Shown here one piece after another: positions 5,815-13,385 of a stretch of DNA of 20,916 bases. Where the stretch lies: NCBI GenBank assembly GCA_040756085.1, contig JBFMAE010000014.1, positions 1-20,916 on the forward strand, in the 5' to 3' direction. The DNA is from JBFMAE01 sp040756085 (GTDB lineage Bacteria; Desulfobacterota; BSN033; UBA1163). The position numbers and the translations under genes were made by a program. Below the pieces are notes generated by a model, which worked only from the letters and a program-made list of their open reading frames with translations, searched no databases and had not been told where the DNA came from. Numbering within the stretch: the stretch's first letter is position 1; every line of letters begins with the position of its first letter.

Positions 5815-6705
5815 ATGGAGTCACAGAAGATTCTACAAGAGATCCAATCCCTTAAAAAGAAGGTCCAGTACCTCTCCAGAGAGATTGAGTCGCTCAAAGC
5901 CATTTCCATAGAGGATCCTTCCTCTGTGGAGAGGATGCTCAGGATGAGGGGGATAAAGGTTTTCAGAAAGAATCCTACAGAAAAACTCTTCTTCCCTCCG
6001 AACCTCTCCCCTTTTTACAGGACTCGTTTTTACGAGATGATGAAAAAATATTCCTTCCGACTCGTGCTGAGGGATATGATCAAACATCAGGATCGGTTTC
6101 GTATCCAGGACCTTACCCACTACTGTTCTTCAAAGGTGGCCCAGGGATATTGCGATCTTCTCGGTGAGATGGGAGCGATTATTAAAAATGGAAGGGGAAG
6201 ATATCGAACCCAGGTCTCCCCTCTTTACAGTTTCGGACCGACCTTAGAGTGGTTTATCGCTGAGATGTTTAAAAGGGAGTTTGCCTCTCCCTCAATCTAT
6301 GGGGTCAGCATGAAGAAGACCCCATCGGGCGGCGACTATGATGTCATTGCCTCCTGGAACCAGAGGCTCGTCTATGTGGAGGTGAAATCCTCCCCTCCGA
6401 AGGGAATTGAATTGAACGAGGTTTCCACCTTCTTTTCCCGAATCGAAGACCTTTTACCAGAGGTAGCCATCCTCTTTAATGATACCCAATTAAGGATGAA
6501 GGATAAACTGGTGGTGATGTTTGAGGAGGAACTGGAGAGAAGGTATGGAGGGGAGTCGAAGACGTTCTACCCGGTGGAAAGATTGATCGAAGAACTTTTT
6601 CATGTCCAGAGTCGCATTTTCATCATCAATAGTAAGAAGGATGTGGTGGAGAATTTTCAAATCTGTCTCAAACATTATCTTCGATACGGGGAGAAAGGAC
6701 AATGA
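5815..6705 (+). CDS. Coiled-coil protein with a PD-(D/E)XK nuclease-like core, coupled to polX
   Basis: I do not recognise a named family. From the ATG at 5815 the protein has 296 residues. Residues 1-30 form a charged heptad-rich coiled coil. About 65-135 looks helical and may be a winged-helix-like DNA-binding part (KYSFRLVLRDMIK, then IQDLTHYCSSKVAQGYCDLLGEMGAI). Residues 145-195 hold a plausible PD-(D/E)XK core: a Glu-bearing helix LEWFIAEMFKREF, then SGGDYDV (D174/D176), then YVEVKSS (E189, K191). The last part is mixed helix and strand. A GTG at 5785 would add 10 residues read from a hairpin repeat, so 5815 is preferred. The stop overlaps the polX start (ATGA), implying translational coupling and a shared DNA-repair role. 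The nuclease assignment is inference from motif order. Confidence 0.65.
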   Translation: MESQKILQEIQSLKKKVQYLSREIESLKAISIEDPSSVERMLRMRGIKVFRKNPTEKLFFPPNLSPFYRTRFYEMMKKYSFRLVLRDMIKHQDRFRIQDLTHYCSSKVAQGYCDLLGEMGAIIKNGRGRYRTQVSPLYSFGPTLEWFIAEMFKREFASPSIYGVSMKKTPSGGDYDVIASWNQRLVYVEVKSSPPKGIELNEVSTFFSRIEDLLPEVAILFNDTQLRMKDKLVVMFEEELERRYGGESKTFYPVERLIEELFHVQSRIFIINSKKDVVENFQICLKHYLRYGEKGQ

Positions 6706-8644
6706 AGAATAAAGAACTGGCCGATCTCTTCGAAAAGATGGCCGACATCCTGGAATTTAAGGATGAGAATCCTTTTAAGATCAGTGCCTACCGAAAGGCC
6801 TCTCGGATTATCGGGGATCTGACACAGGATATTAAAGAGATCACTGAGAGTGGGAAACTGAAGGACATCCCGGGGATTGGCGAAGGGATGGCCCAGAAGA
6901 TTGTGGAATATCTCAAGACAGGAAAGATCGCCAAATTTGAGGAGGTCAGAGAAGGGGTATCGGATGAATTGATTGCTATTATGGAGATCCCGGGGATGGG
7001 TCCCAAGACCCTATCGATGATCCATAAAGAGAAAGGGATCAGTAACCTCTCCCAACTNNNNNNNNNNNNNNNNNNNNNNNNNNNNNNNNNNNNNNNNNNN
7101 NNNNNNNNNNNNNNNNNNNNNNNNNNNNNNNNNNNNNNNNNNNNNNNNNNNNNNNNNCCAAATTTGAGGAGGTCAGAGAAGGGGTATCGGATGAATTGAT
7201 TGCTATTATGGAGATCCCGGGGATGGGTCCCAAGACCCTATCGATGATCCATAAAGAGAAAGGGATCAGTAACCTCTCCCAACTCGAAAAGGCAGTGGAA
7301 GAGGGTTCCCTCATTGGCCTTCCTGGAATCGGTGAGAAGAAGGTCGAAAATATCAAACGGGGGATTCAACTGCTTAAACAGAGCAAAGGCAGGATGAATT
7401 TAGGCGTGGCCTTTCCTGTGGCCAAGCGGATCGTTGAAGCCCTGAGGCAGAAGACAGAGTCGAAAAAGATCGAATGGGCAGGCTCCCTTCGAAGGATGAG
7501 AGAGAATATCGGAGACATCGATATCCTGGCCACCGGCCCGGATAAGGAGAAGATGGTTCAGGCATTCACCCATCTTCCTGAAGTCAAAGAGGTCCTGGCC
7601 TCTGGAGAGACCAAGGCCTCTGTCATTGTGGAGGAGGGGACGCAGATCGACCTCCGTGTGGTGGAAGAAGATTCCTATGGGGCGGCTCTCCAGTATTTCA
7701 CTGGATCAAAAGCTCACAACATTCATCTGAGAGGGATCGCTAAGACCAAAGGAATCAAGATTAATGAATACGGGGTATTCAAAGGAGCGAAGAAGATCGG
7801 GGGGAAAGAGGAGAGGGATGTTTATCGTGCCCTGGGGATGCAATGGATCGAACCCGAACTTCGGGAAGATCGTGGAGAGATTGAGGCCGCCCAGAAGAAA
7901 AGCCTTCCGAAACTGATTCAGGAACCCGAGGTGAAGGGAGACCTCCATGTCCATTCCAAATGGAGCGATGGCACTTCTTCGATCGAAGAGATTGCCAGGG
8001 CAGCTCAGAAAAGAGGTTATCAGTATGTGGCGATCTGCGATCACTCAAAGTCCCTGAAAATAGCCCATGGGCTCGATGAGTCGAGACTGATGAAGCAGAT
8101 CGAAGAGATTGATCGTATCAATGAGACGTTGAAAGGTTTCCAAATCCTGAAAGGAGCAGAGGTTGATATCCTCACTGATGGAAAACTCGACCTCTCTGAA
8201 AAGGTACTGGAGAAGCTCGACATCGTTGTAGCAGCGATCCACAGTGGATTTAAACAGGATAAGGGGAAGATGACAAAGAGGATCATTCGAGCCATAGAAA
8301 ATCCTCTTGTCCATATCATTGCTCACCCTTCTGGCAGGCTATTGGGAGCAAGGGATCCTTACGAAGTTGAGATCGAAGAGTTGATGGAGGCCGCAAAGAA
8401 ATATGAAAAGGCATTGGAGATCAATGCCTACTTTGAACGACTCGATTTAGATGACATCCACTGCCGGAAGGCAAAGGAGACGGGAATCCAGGTTGGGATC
8501 GGAACCGACGCCCACCATCTGGACCAGATGTGGATGATCAGCTTAGGAGTGGCTGTGGCAAGACGGGGTTGGCTCGAAACCAAGGATGTTCTTAATACCC
8601 TTTCCCTAAAAGAAATTTTAAAATGGTGCCAACAGAGAAGGTAA
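6702..8644 (+). CDS. polX: DNA polymerase/3'-5' exonuclease PolX, interrupted by an assembly artefact
   Basis: A family X repair polymerase with a C-terminal PHP phosphoesterase domain, which in bacteria gives gap-filling synthesis plus Mn-dependent 3'-5' exonuclease. Removing the 100 N and one of the two identical 127-base flanks (227 bases in all) restores one frame of 571 residues, the normal PolX length. In that repaired numbering: an N-terminal helical domain with helix-hairpin-helix motifs (IPGIGEGMAQKI, IPGMGPKTL, LPGIGEKKVENI); the nucleotidyltransferase motif GSLRR at 185-189 with catalytic D196 and D198 (GDIDI) and D241 (IDLRVV); then the PHP domain with DLHVHSKWSDG at 338, CDHSKS, GAEVDI, HPSGR and GTDAHHLDQM near the end. 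All key residues are present. It starts inside the stop of the PD-(D/E)XK-like gene and is the last rightward gene before the convergent junction. Confidence 0.95.
6931..7284. other. Scaffolding artefact: 127-bp identical flanks around 100 N
   Basis: Bases 6931-7057 and 7158-7284 are identical over 127 bases, and exactly 100 N (7058-7157) lie between. A 127-base contig-end overlap left unmerged is what a de Bruijn assembly with k=127 plus a default gap produces. Deleting 7058-7284 returns polX to one frame. Confidence 0.93.
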
Positions 8645-8646
8645 AC

Positions 8647-8726
8647 CGCATGGAGCAAAGAGTACAGCACGGTGCATGGGGCGAAAAGATTTTACGCTTT
8701 GATCTTTGCCCGATGCGCTTTGCGAT
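8647..8726. repeat. Convergent junction with a GCATGGGGC-type imperfect hairpin
   Basis: This is the only place where rightward and leftward genes meet. GCATGGAGCAAAGAG and GCATGGGGCGAAAAG units on the left face CTTTGCCCGATGC and GCGCTTTGC units on the right. It may act as a two-way terminator for polX and the protease gene. The module style matches the other low-complexity inverted repeats. Confidence 0.5.
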
Positions 8727-9545
8727 TCAGAGCCAGTGGAAGACCTGTTTGATTTCGTCAACAAATTGGGGAAACGGAGCCGGGGTGAAGGTGAGGAAAA
8801 AGGCGAGAAAGGTGAGGCCTCCGATGACCTTCCTCTTTCCATCGAGAGAGGTTTGATCGTCCAGAGGGGTGGGATGCCGGAGACCAAAGAGGATAATGAG
8901 GATGAGGAGAAGAATCCATCCAGGATTGTAAAAGATGGTGATGAAGGTCATGACTGAGATGGTGAGGAGGTAGATGGCTCGACTCTTCCTTCCAAAGAGG
9001 GCATAGGCAATGTGACCACCATCTAACTGTCCTACGGGAAGGAGGTTGAGGGCGGTGACAAAGAGGCCTACCCATCCTGCATAACCAATGGGGTGGAGGA
9101 GAATATCATAATTTTCTGGAACTTCACCCAAGACCAAACGCTGGAGGAAGGAGAAGAGGAGAGGGTCTGCCAAGCGGATCGTCCCTTCTCTCAGCTGGGT
9201 AGTAGGAATCACCTCAGAAAGTCTTAGGCCGATCACAATGGCAGGGATGCTGAGGAGGAGGCTAGTCAGAGGTCCTGTCACACCTGTGTCGAAAAGGGAT
9301 TTTCGAGAGGAGATGGTGCTCTCCATTCGAATGATGGCACCCAGTGTCCCGAAAGGTGAAAAAGGGAAGGGCAAAAAAAAAGGCAACGTTGCCCTTATTC
9401 CATACCTTCGGGACATGAAGTAGTGGCCTAATTCATGCCCCAGAAGGATAAGCATAATCGCAATGGAATAACCCGGACCCCCCGTCAACCAAGTGGAGGC
9501 CACCGTCAAGATGAAAAGAACGATATGGATCAGGTTTCGCCGCAT
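8727..9545 (-). CDS. Site-2 protease family (M50) zinc metalloprotease
   Basis: A 272-residue polytopic membrane protein that should cleave membrane-embedded substrates. The zinc site HELGH is at 37-41 within the second hydrophobic segment, and the third ligand is D175 in LDGGH (174-178). About six or seven hydrophobic segments can be seen, among them residues 5-20, 25-42, 90-108, 152-170, 192-208 and 211-225, plus one near the C-terminus. There is no PDZ domain, unlike RseP. The stretch FFLPFPFSPFGTLGA and the sequence between the two zinc motifs resemble the short bacterial and plastid EGY-like branch. The start lies 8 bases after the stop of the tiny ribosomal protein gene, so the two are probably cotranscribed. 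No substrate such as an anti-sigma factor is encoded nearby. Confidence 0.9.
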   Translation of the reverse strand: MRRNLIHIVLFILTVASTWLTGGPGYSIAIMLILLGHELGHYFMSRRYGIRATLPFFLPFPFSPFGTLGAIIRMESTISSRKSLFDTGVTGPLTSLLLSIPAIVIGLRLSEVIPTTQLREGTIRLADPLLFSFLQRLVLGEVPENYDILLHPIGYAGWVGLFVTALNLLPVGQLDGGHIAYALFGRKSRAIYLLTISVMTFITIFYNPGWILLLILIILFGLRHPTPLDDQTSLDGKRKVIGGLTFLAFFLTFTPAPFPQFVDEIKQVFHWL

Positions 9546-9553
9546 GGAAACCC

Positions 9554-9646
9554 CTATTTCTTTTTCTTATGACGATCTCGATCCAATTGCTTTTTGTGTT
9601 TATGTTTCCTCATCTTCTTCCGTCGTTTCTTAACTACACTTCCCAT
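9554..9646 (-). CDS. Tiny basic ribosomal protein of the bS22/mS38 (AURKAIP1/COX24) type
   Basis: Thirty residues: MGSVVKKRRKKMRKHKHKKQ followed by LDRDRHKKKK. The opening MGSVxKKRRK(K/R)M is the signature of the bacterial AURKAIP1/COX24-domain family (bS22 of mycobacterial ribosomes, mS38 of mitochondria), which binds the small ribosomal subunit. It is almost all Lys, Arg and His. A perfect GGAGG five bases before the ATG fixes the start. A longer frame reaching to about 9769 runs through a hairpin repeat and is not credible. The stop is TAG. The protease gene begins 8 bases downstream. Confidence 0.85.
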   Translation of the reverse strand: MGSVVKKRRKKMRKHKHKKQLDRDRHKKKK

Positions 9647-9671
9647 AATTCCTCCCTTTCCAATTTCTACA

Positions 9672-9775
9672 ACGTCATTGCGATCCCATAGGGCGTGCCT
9701 GCACGCCGAAGTGCCGGCTTTCGCAAAACGCTTCATGCTTATAGGTGTTACGGCACGCAGGCGTGGCAATCTCGT
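9672..9775. repeat. About 100-bp CGTCATTGCGA...GGCAATCTCG inverted-repeat element
   Basis: Nested arms: ATTGC (9678-9682) with GCAAT (9766-9770); GTGCCG (9711-9716) with CGGCAC (9751-9756); and internal hairpins GGCGTG-CCTG-CACGCC (9692-9707) and CACGC-AG-GCGTG (9754-9765). The ends match the widespread bacterial GTCATTGCGAG...GCAATCTC type of dispersed repeat. It fills most of the gap before the ribosomal protein gene. Confidence 0.7.
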
Positions 9776-9824
9776 TTTCTGTGAGATTGATGTATTCTAC
9801 TAAGAATTTTTAATCGTGTTGCCA

Positions 9825-10058
9825 TCAATCAACGATCACATTGGTCTGGGTCCTCAGGACACCCGAGAGCCCCTGAATTTTGGTGACGATGAAGTCGCCC
9901 AAGATATTGATGTCCGGAGCCTCCACCAGAACGATCACATCGTAAGGTCCCGTTGTCGCATTAGCTCGCTTCACTCCCTCTATCTTGCCCACCTCCTTCG
10001 CCACATCCCTGGCTGCCCCTGCTGTGCATTCGATAAAGACATAAGCTGAAATTGGCAT
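9825..10058 (-). CDS. Stand-alone Lrp/AsnC ligand-binding (RAM) domain protein
   Basis: A 77-residue protein consisting only of the ligand-binding half of Lrp/AsnC regulators. It starts AYVFIECTAGAARDVAKEV, then GVKRANATTGPYDVIVLVEA (the usual G-x-YD-V core), and ends GVLRTQTNVIVD. It has no helix-turn-helix, so it cannot act alone as a DNA-binding regulator. Such proteins form oligomers that bind amino acids or similar effectors, and may modulate a partner. The start is supported by AAGGAGGTGG just upstream and a promoter candidate at 10081-10109. Its neighbours are panB on one side and the ribosomal protein on the other, and neither gives a clear functional link. Confidence 0.85.
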   Translation of the reverse strand: MPISAYVFIECTAGAARDVAKEVGKIEGVKRANATTGPYDVIVLVEAPDINILGDFIVTKIQGLSGVLRTQTNVIVD

Positions 10059-10080
10059 ATGACCACCTCCTTCAAAAGTC

Positions 10081-10109
10081 AGAATATCTCAAACCTCTCC
10101 CGATTTCAA
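10081..10109 (-). promoter_or_regulatory. Promoter candidate for the RAM-domain gene
   Basis: On the minus strand, TTGAAA (10104-10109) is followed after 17 bases by TATTCT (10081-10086), about 20 bases before the strong ribosome binding site. The -10 box is a moderate match. Confidence 0.45.
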
Positions 10110-10152
10110 GTTTAAAGTATCCGTCTGTTTTTATTTGAGGATCATCACCCCT

Positions 10153-10989
10153 CTATTTCACCTTGCTCAATTCTTTCTCTTCGATGTGGAAACTGTGCTG
10201 GTCTGTCGGGAACGCTCCTTTTAACACCTCCTCTCTGTATGTCTCAAAGGCATTGAGCATCAATTCGCTCAGATTGACATAACGCTTGGCAAACTTGGGC
10301 GTGAAGCGGTCGAAGAGACCCAGCATGTCGTGGACGACCAATACCTGGCCATCGCAGTGAATTCCAGCTCCGATGCCGACCGTCGGAATTTTCAGACGTT
10401 CTGTAATTCTCTTCGCTATCGATGCAGGAATCGCTTCGAGCAGAACGGAGAAGGTCCCTGCGTCTTCGAGCAGCAGGGCATCGTCGATGATCTTCTGGGC
10501 AGCCTGGGCATCTCTGCCCTGGACCTTGAATCCTCCGAGCATCGAAATGGTCTGGGGGGTCAACCCGATGTGGCCCATGACCGGGATACCCGCCCTGACG
10601 ATGGCCCTCACGATATCCTTTACGCTCGCGCCCCCTTCCAGCTTCACGGCATCGGCTTTTCCCTCTTTCATGAATCGGCCGGCATTGAGAATGGCGTCCC
10701 GCTCAGAAGTGTTATAAGACATAAAAGGCATATCCCCGATGATGAGAGCATATTTGGCCCCACGGGTCACCGCCTTTGTATGGTGAATCATTTCATCCAT
10801 GGTGACAGGGAGGGTGTTTTCATATCCCAATACCGTCATGCTCAGGGAATCTCCTACCAGAATGATGTCGATTCCAGCCCGGTCTTCGAGCAGGGCCATA
10901 GGATAGTCGTAGGCGGTCAGCATGGTGATCTTCTTCCCTTCGTTCTTCATTGCCTGAATATCAACTGGAGTGATTTTTTTACGATCCAT
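10153..10989 (-). CDS. panB: 3-methyl-2-oxobutanoate hydroxymethyltransferase (PanB)
   Basis: PanB adds a hydroxymethyl group from 5,10-methylene-THF to 2-oxoisovalerate, giving ketopantoate, the first committed step of pantothenate synthesis. From the chosen ATG the protein is 278 residues, close to the usual length. Metal ligands D47 (VGDSLSM) and D86 (IGDMPF), K116 and E118 (AVKLEGG) and the catalytic Glu E185 (LEAIP) are present, as are ITMLTAYDYP and GHIGLTPQ. GGAGG precedes this ATG by five bases. The frame can be extended 36 codons upstream, but that stretch is an inverted repeat and gives a non-homologous N-terminus. panE, the next enzyme of the pathway, lies just upstream on the same strand. 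Confidence 0.95.
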   Translation of the reverse strand: MDRKKITPVDIQAMKNEGKKITMLTAYDYPMALLEDRAGIDIILVGDSLSMTVLGYENTLPVTMDEMIHHTKAVTRGAKYALIIGDMPFMSYNTSERDAILNAGRFMKEGKADAVKLEGGASVKDIVRAIVRAGIPVMGHIGLTPQTISMLGGFKVQGRDAQAAQKIIDDALLLEDAGTFSVLLEAIPASIAKRITERLKIPTVGIGAGIHCDGQVLVVHDMLGLFDRFTPKFAKRYVNLSELMLNAFETYREEVLKGAFPTDQHSFHIEEKELSKVK

Positions 10990-10998
10990 ATCATCCTC

Positions 10999-11127
10999 CA
11001 TCATGAAAATCCGAAATTCGAAGCACGAAACAATTCCTAAATTCAAATTTTCAAATGAACAAAACGTAAAGAGTTTTGAATTTTTGGTTTTGATCATTCG
11101 AATTTGTTTCGAGTTTCGATATTCGGA
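10999..11127. repeat. Modular inverted repeat of ATTCGAA/TCCGAAATT-type units
   Basis: It fills the panE-panB gap. The left part carries AAAATCCGAAATTCGAA, GCACGAAACAA and AAATTCAAATTTTC. The right part carries the matching GAATTTTTGG, TTCGAATTTGTTTCGAG and TTTCGATATTCGGATTT. The arms are AT-rich and imperfect. One end reaches to within two bases of the panE stop, the other to the ribosome binding site of panB. Confidence 0.75.
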
Positions 11128-11128
11128 T

Positions 11129-12043
11129 TTAGAATTTTTTTTCTATCACTTTGATTAAATCAGTGATCATCTGATTGTAAGGAACGGAGATCCCCAAATG
11201 TTCAGCCTCTCTCACCACTGCCCCATTGATTGCATCGATCTCCGTCCTCCTTCTATAGTCGAAATCCTGACCCATCGAAGATCGGTTCTCCCTGGTGGCC
11301 TCTGCTACCGCCCTCACTTTTTCAATCGGATTTCCCTCAATCCGGATCCCTTTTTTCCTGGCGACCTCCATGGCTTCCGAGACCAGCATCTCCATCAGTC
11401 TCATGGTTTCCAGATGATCGAGGAGTTGGCCGTTTTTAAATCCGGTTAATGCTGTCAAAGCGTTCATCCCAATATTCACAAAAAGTTTGGTCCATATGAG
11501 ATCGTGGATATTAGAAGAGATCTCGGTTTCGATCCTGGCCTCACAAAACATCTGAGCAATCCGGGTGGCCCGATCGGTTAACCCATGGTCCAGCTCACCG
11601 ATAGAGGTTTTCCCCCATCCGGCATGCCGAATTTGACCTGGACCCAATATGGTCGCCCCATGGTTGGTGACACCCAACATCACCTTTTTCCGATCGACCC
11701 GTTTACAGATCGCCTCCTCATTTCCAAGACCATTCTGGAGAGTGAGAAAGATCGTATCCTCTTTTTCAAGGACCAATGCATCCGAGACGGCCTTTTCCGT
11801 ATGGTAGGTCTTTACAAAAAAAAGGACGAGATCTGCTTTCCCGATGGAAGCCACATCAGTGGTAGCGTTCACCTCTATAATTTGAAGCTTTTCTCCCTCT
11901 TCAACGGAGAGGCCGACAGAGTTAATCGCATCGATCTGTTCCTTATGGATATCGACTAGCCAGACTTCCTCTCCCGAAAGGGTGAGGAGTCCTCCGAAGA
12001 GGCTTCCCATGGCCCCGGCACCCATGATCACTGTCTTCATCAT
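11129..12043 (-). CDS. panE: 2-dehydropantoate 2-reductase (PanE)
   Basis: NADPH-dependent reductase that turns ketopantoate into pantoate, directly after PanB in the pathway. It is 304 residues, the usual size. The Rossmann fold is seen at the N-terminus with GAGAMGS at 8-14. Substrate-side motifs are LTLQNGLGNEE, the catalytic-Lys region IWTKLFVNIGMNALTAL and the late SSMGQDFDYRRRTEIDAING. GAGGTGAG lies just before tandem ATG codons (12043 and 12040), and the second has the better spacing. The Nramp-like gene ends 57 bases upstream, so read-through from it is possible. Gene order panE then panB fits a pathway pair. panC and panD are not in the window. Confidence 0.95.
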   Translation of the reverse strand: MMKTVIMGAGAMGSLFGGLLTLSGEEVWLVDIHKEQIDAINSVGLSVEEGEKLQIIEVNATTDVASIGKADLVLFFVKTYHTEKAVSDALVLEKEDTIFLTLQNGLGNEEAICKRVDRKKVMLGVTNHGATILGPGQIRHAGWGKTSIGELDHGLTDRATRIAQMFCEARIETEISSNIHDLIWTKLFVNIGMNALTALTGFKNGQLLDHLETMRLMEMLVSEAMEVARKKGIRIEGNPIEKVRAVAEATRENRSSMGQDFDYRRRTEIDAINGAVVREAEHLGISVPYNQMITDLIKVIEKKF

Positions 12044-12100
12044 CTCACCTCATTTAGTAGTAGGTGAAAATTAACAGAGGTCCGTTGAAAAATCAAGGAT

Positions 12101-13358
12101 TTAAAAGCTTCGGATAAGAAGCAGGAGTGTAAAGCCGATCATCACGATGGAGGTTGTCCAGGCAATGATGTTGAAGACAGGCCCATTCGTGTAATCCATC
12201 ATCAACTTCTTATCGTTGATGAGCAGAAGCATAAAGATGAGGACGAAAGGGAGAACCATTCCATTGATCACCTGTGAGAAGTACATGATCGGAATGAGAG
12301 GGAGCTCTGGATAGAGGATGACCCCCGCTCCCAGAAAGATCATCAAGGAGTAAAATCCATAGAACTGAGGAGCTTCCACAAACTTTTTGTCAACCCCTGT
12401 CTCCCACCCTAACCCTTCGCAGATAAGATAGGTCGTGGAAAGGGGAAGGATGGAGGCTGCAAAAAGGGAAGCATTGACCAGGCCGAAGGCGAAGAGATAG
12501 GTGCAGTATTTCCCGGCTAAGGGAGCGAGGGAAAGGGCTGCATCCTTAGCCGTCTCGATCCGGACACCGTGTTTGAAAAGGGTTTCTGCACAGACAAGGA
12601 TGATGAAGAAGGCGACGATATGGACGACGACCGACCCCATGACGACATCGAACCGAGCGAACTTATAGTCTTCTATCTTGACGCCCTTCTCCACGATCGA
12701 GGCCTGTAGGTAAAACTGCATCCAGGGGGCGATAGTCGTCCCCACCAGGCCGATCACCATCGTCATCTCAGACGGGTGAAGGCTCAATTGAGGATTTAAA
12801 AATTGTTCCGCGACGTGCCCCCAATCCGGTTTCACGATGACGCCTGTGACAATGTAGGAGATGTAAAAGACGCACGCGACCAGAAAGGCCTTCTCCACAG
12901 ACTTATAAGTTCCCTTAACGACCATCCACCAGACCAGAAAGGCGCTGATGGGAACGGAAATGAATTTATTGACCCCAAAGATTTTCATTCCTGCAGCGAC
13001 CCCTGCAAAGTTGGAGAGGACATTGCCCATATTGGTCAGGAAGAGACCGATCATCAGGTAGAAGGTAATTTTGGCGCCGAATTTTTCACGGATCAGATCC
13101 GAGAGCCCCTTTCCGGTCACCACACCCATCCGCGAACACATCTCCTGAATCACGATGAGGGCGATCATGATGGGGATGAGNNNNNNNNNNGAGTTTGAGC
13201 CCGAATTGTGCCCCTGCGAGAGAGTAGGTGGTGATGCCACCGGCATCATTATCGACATTGGAGGTAATGATGCCAGGCCCCATCAGAATGAAGAAGAGAC
13301 CCACCGTCCTCCACAGGGAGCGCCTTGAACTTGAAATCCATTTCTTGTAATCTGCCAT
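12101..13358 (-). CDS. Nramp-family divalent metal transporter lacking the canonical metal-site motifs, split by an N gap
   Basis: A polytopic membrane protein of the SLC11/Nramp family, about 418 residues once the gap is sized at 9 bases. The N-terminal part (MADYKKWISS to AQFGLKL) and the rest (LIPIMIALIVIQEM onward) lie in different frames only because 10 N were inserted. Seen: GPGIITSNVDNDAGG in TM1, RMGVVTGKGLSDLIREKFG, and GLVGTTIAPWMQFYLQASIV in TM6. Standard Mn/Fe transporters have DPGN in TM1 and MPH in TM6. Here these are DAGG and APW, so the Asp stays but the Asn and the metal-selecting Met are gone. This resembles the magnesium-transporting Nramp-related branch (NRMT). Beside it is a channel-less MgtE sensor protein, which supports a Mg-related role. 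The substrate remains inference. Confidence 0.88.
13181..13190. other. Ten-base N gap, one base too long
   Basis: The codon boundary on one side is at 13191 and on the other at 13180, so 9 missing bases (three residues, probably completing TM1b/TM2 as in homologues) keep the Nramp-like gene in frame, whereas 10 break it. Confidence 0.8.
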
Positions 13359-13385
13359 GCTGAATCCGTCACGAGGTTAAAGATA

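Noticed and set aside
6702..7284. Tandem duplication of a helix-hairpin-helix segment in PolX, or two separate polX genes
   Set aside because: The two copies are identical to the base, exactly 127 long, and flank exactly 100 N. Collapsing them restores a normal-length single frame.
9554..9769. A 71-residue version of the tiny ribosomal protein
   Set aside because: The extra 41 residues come from the GTCATTGCGA-type repeat. The GGAGG marks the ATG at 9646.
10330..11040. A 236-residue rightward reading frame
   Set aside because: It is antisense to panB and partly inside the repeat. Composition is that of a shadow frame.
10990..11097. Extended N-terminus of PanB (36 more codons)
   Set aside because: The extension is translated from an intergenic inverted repeat. 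The ATG at 10989 has a good GGAGG and gives the normal PanB length.
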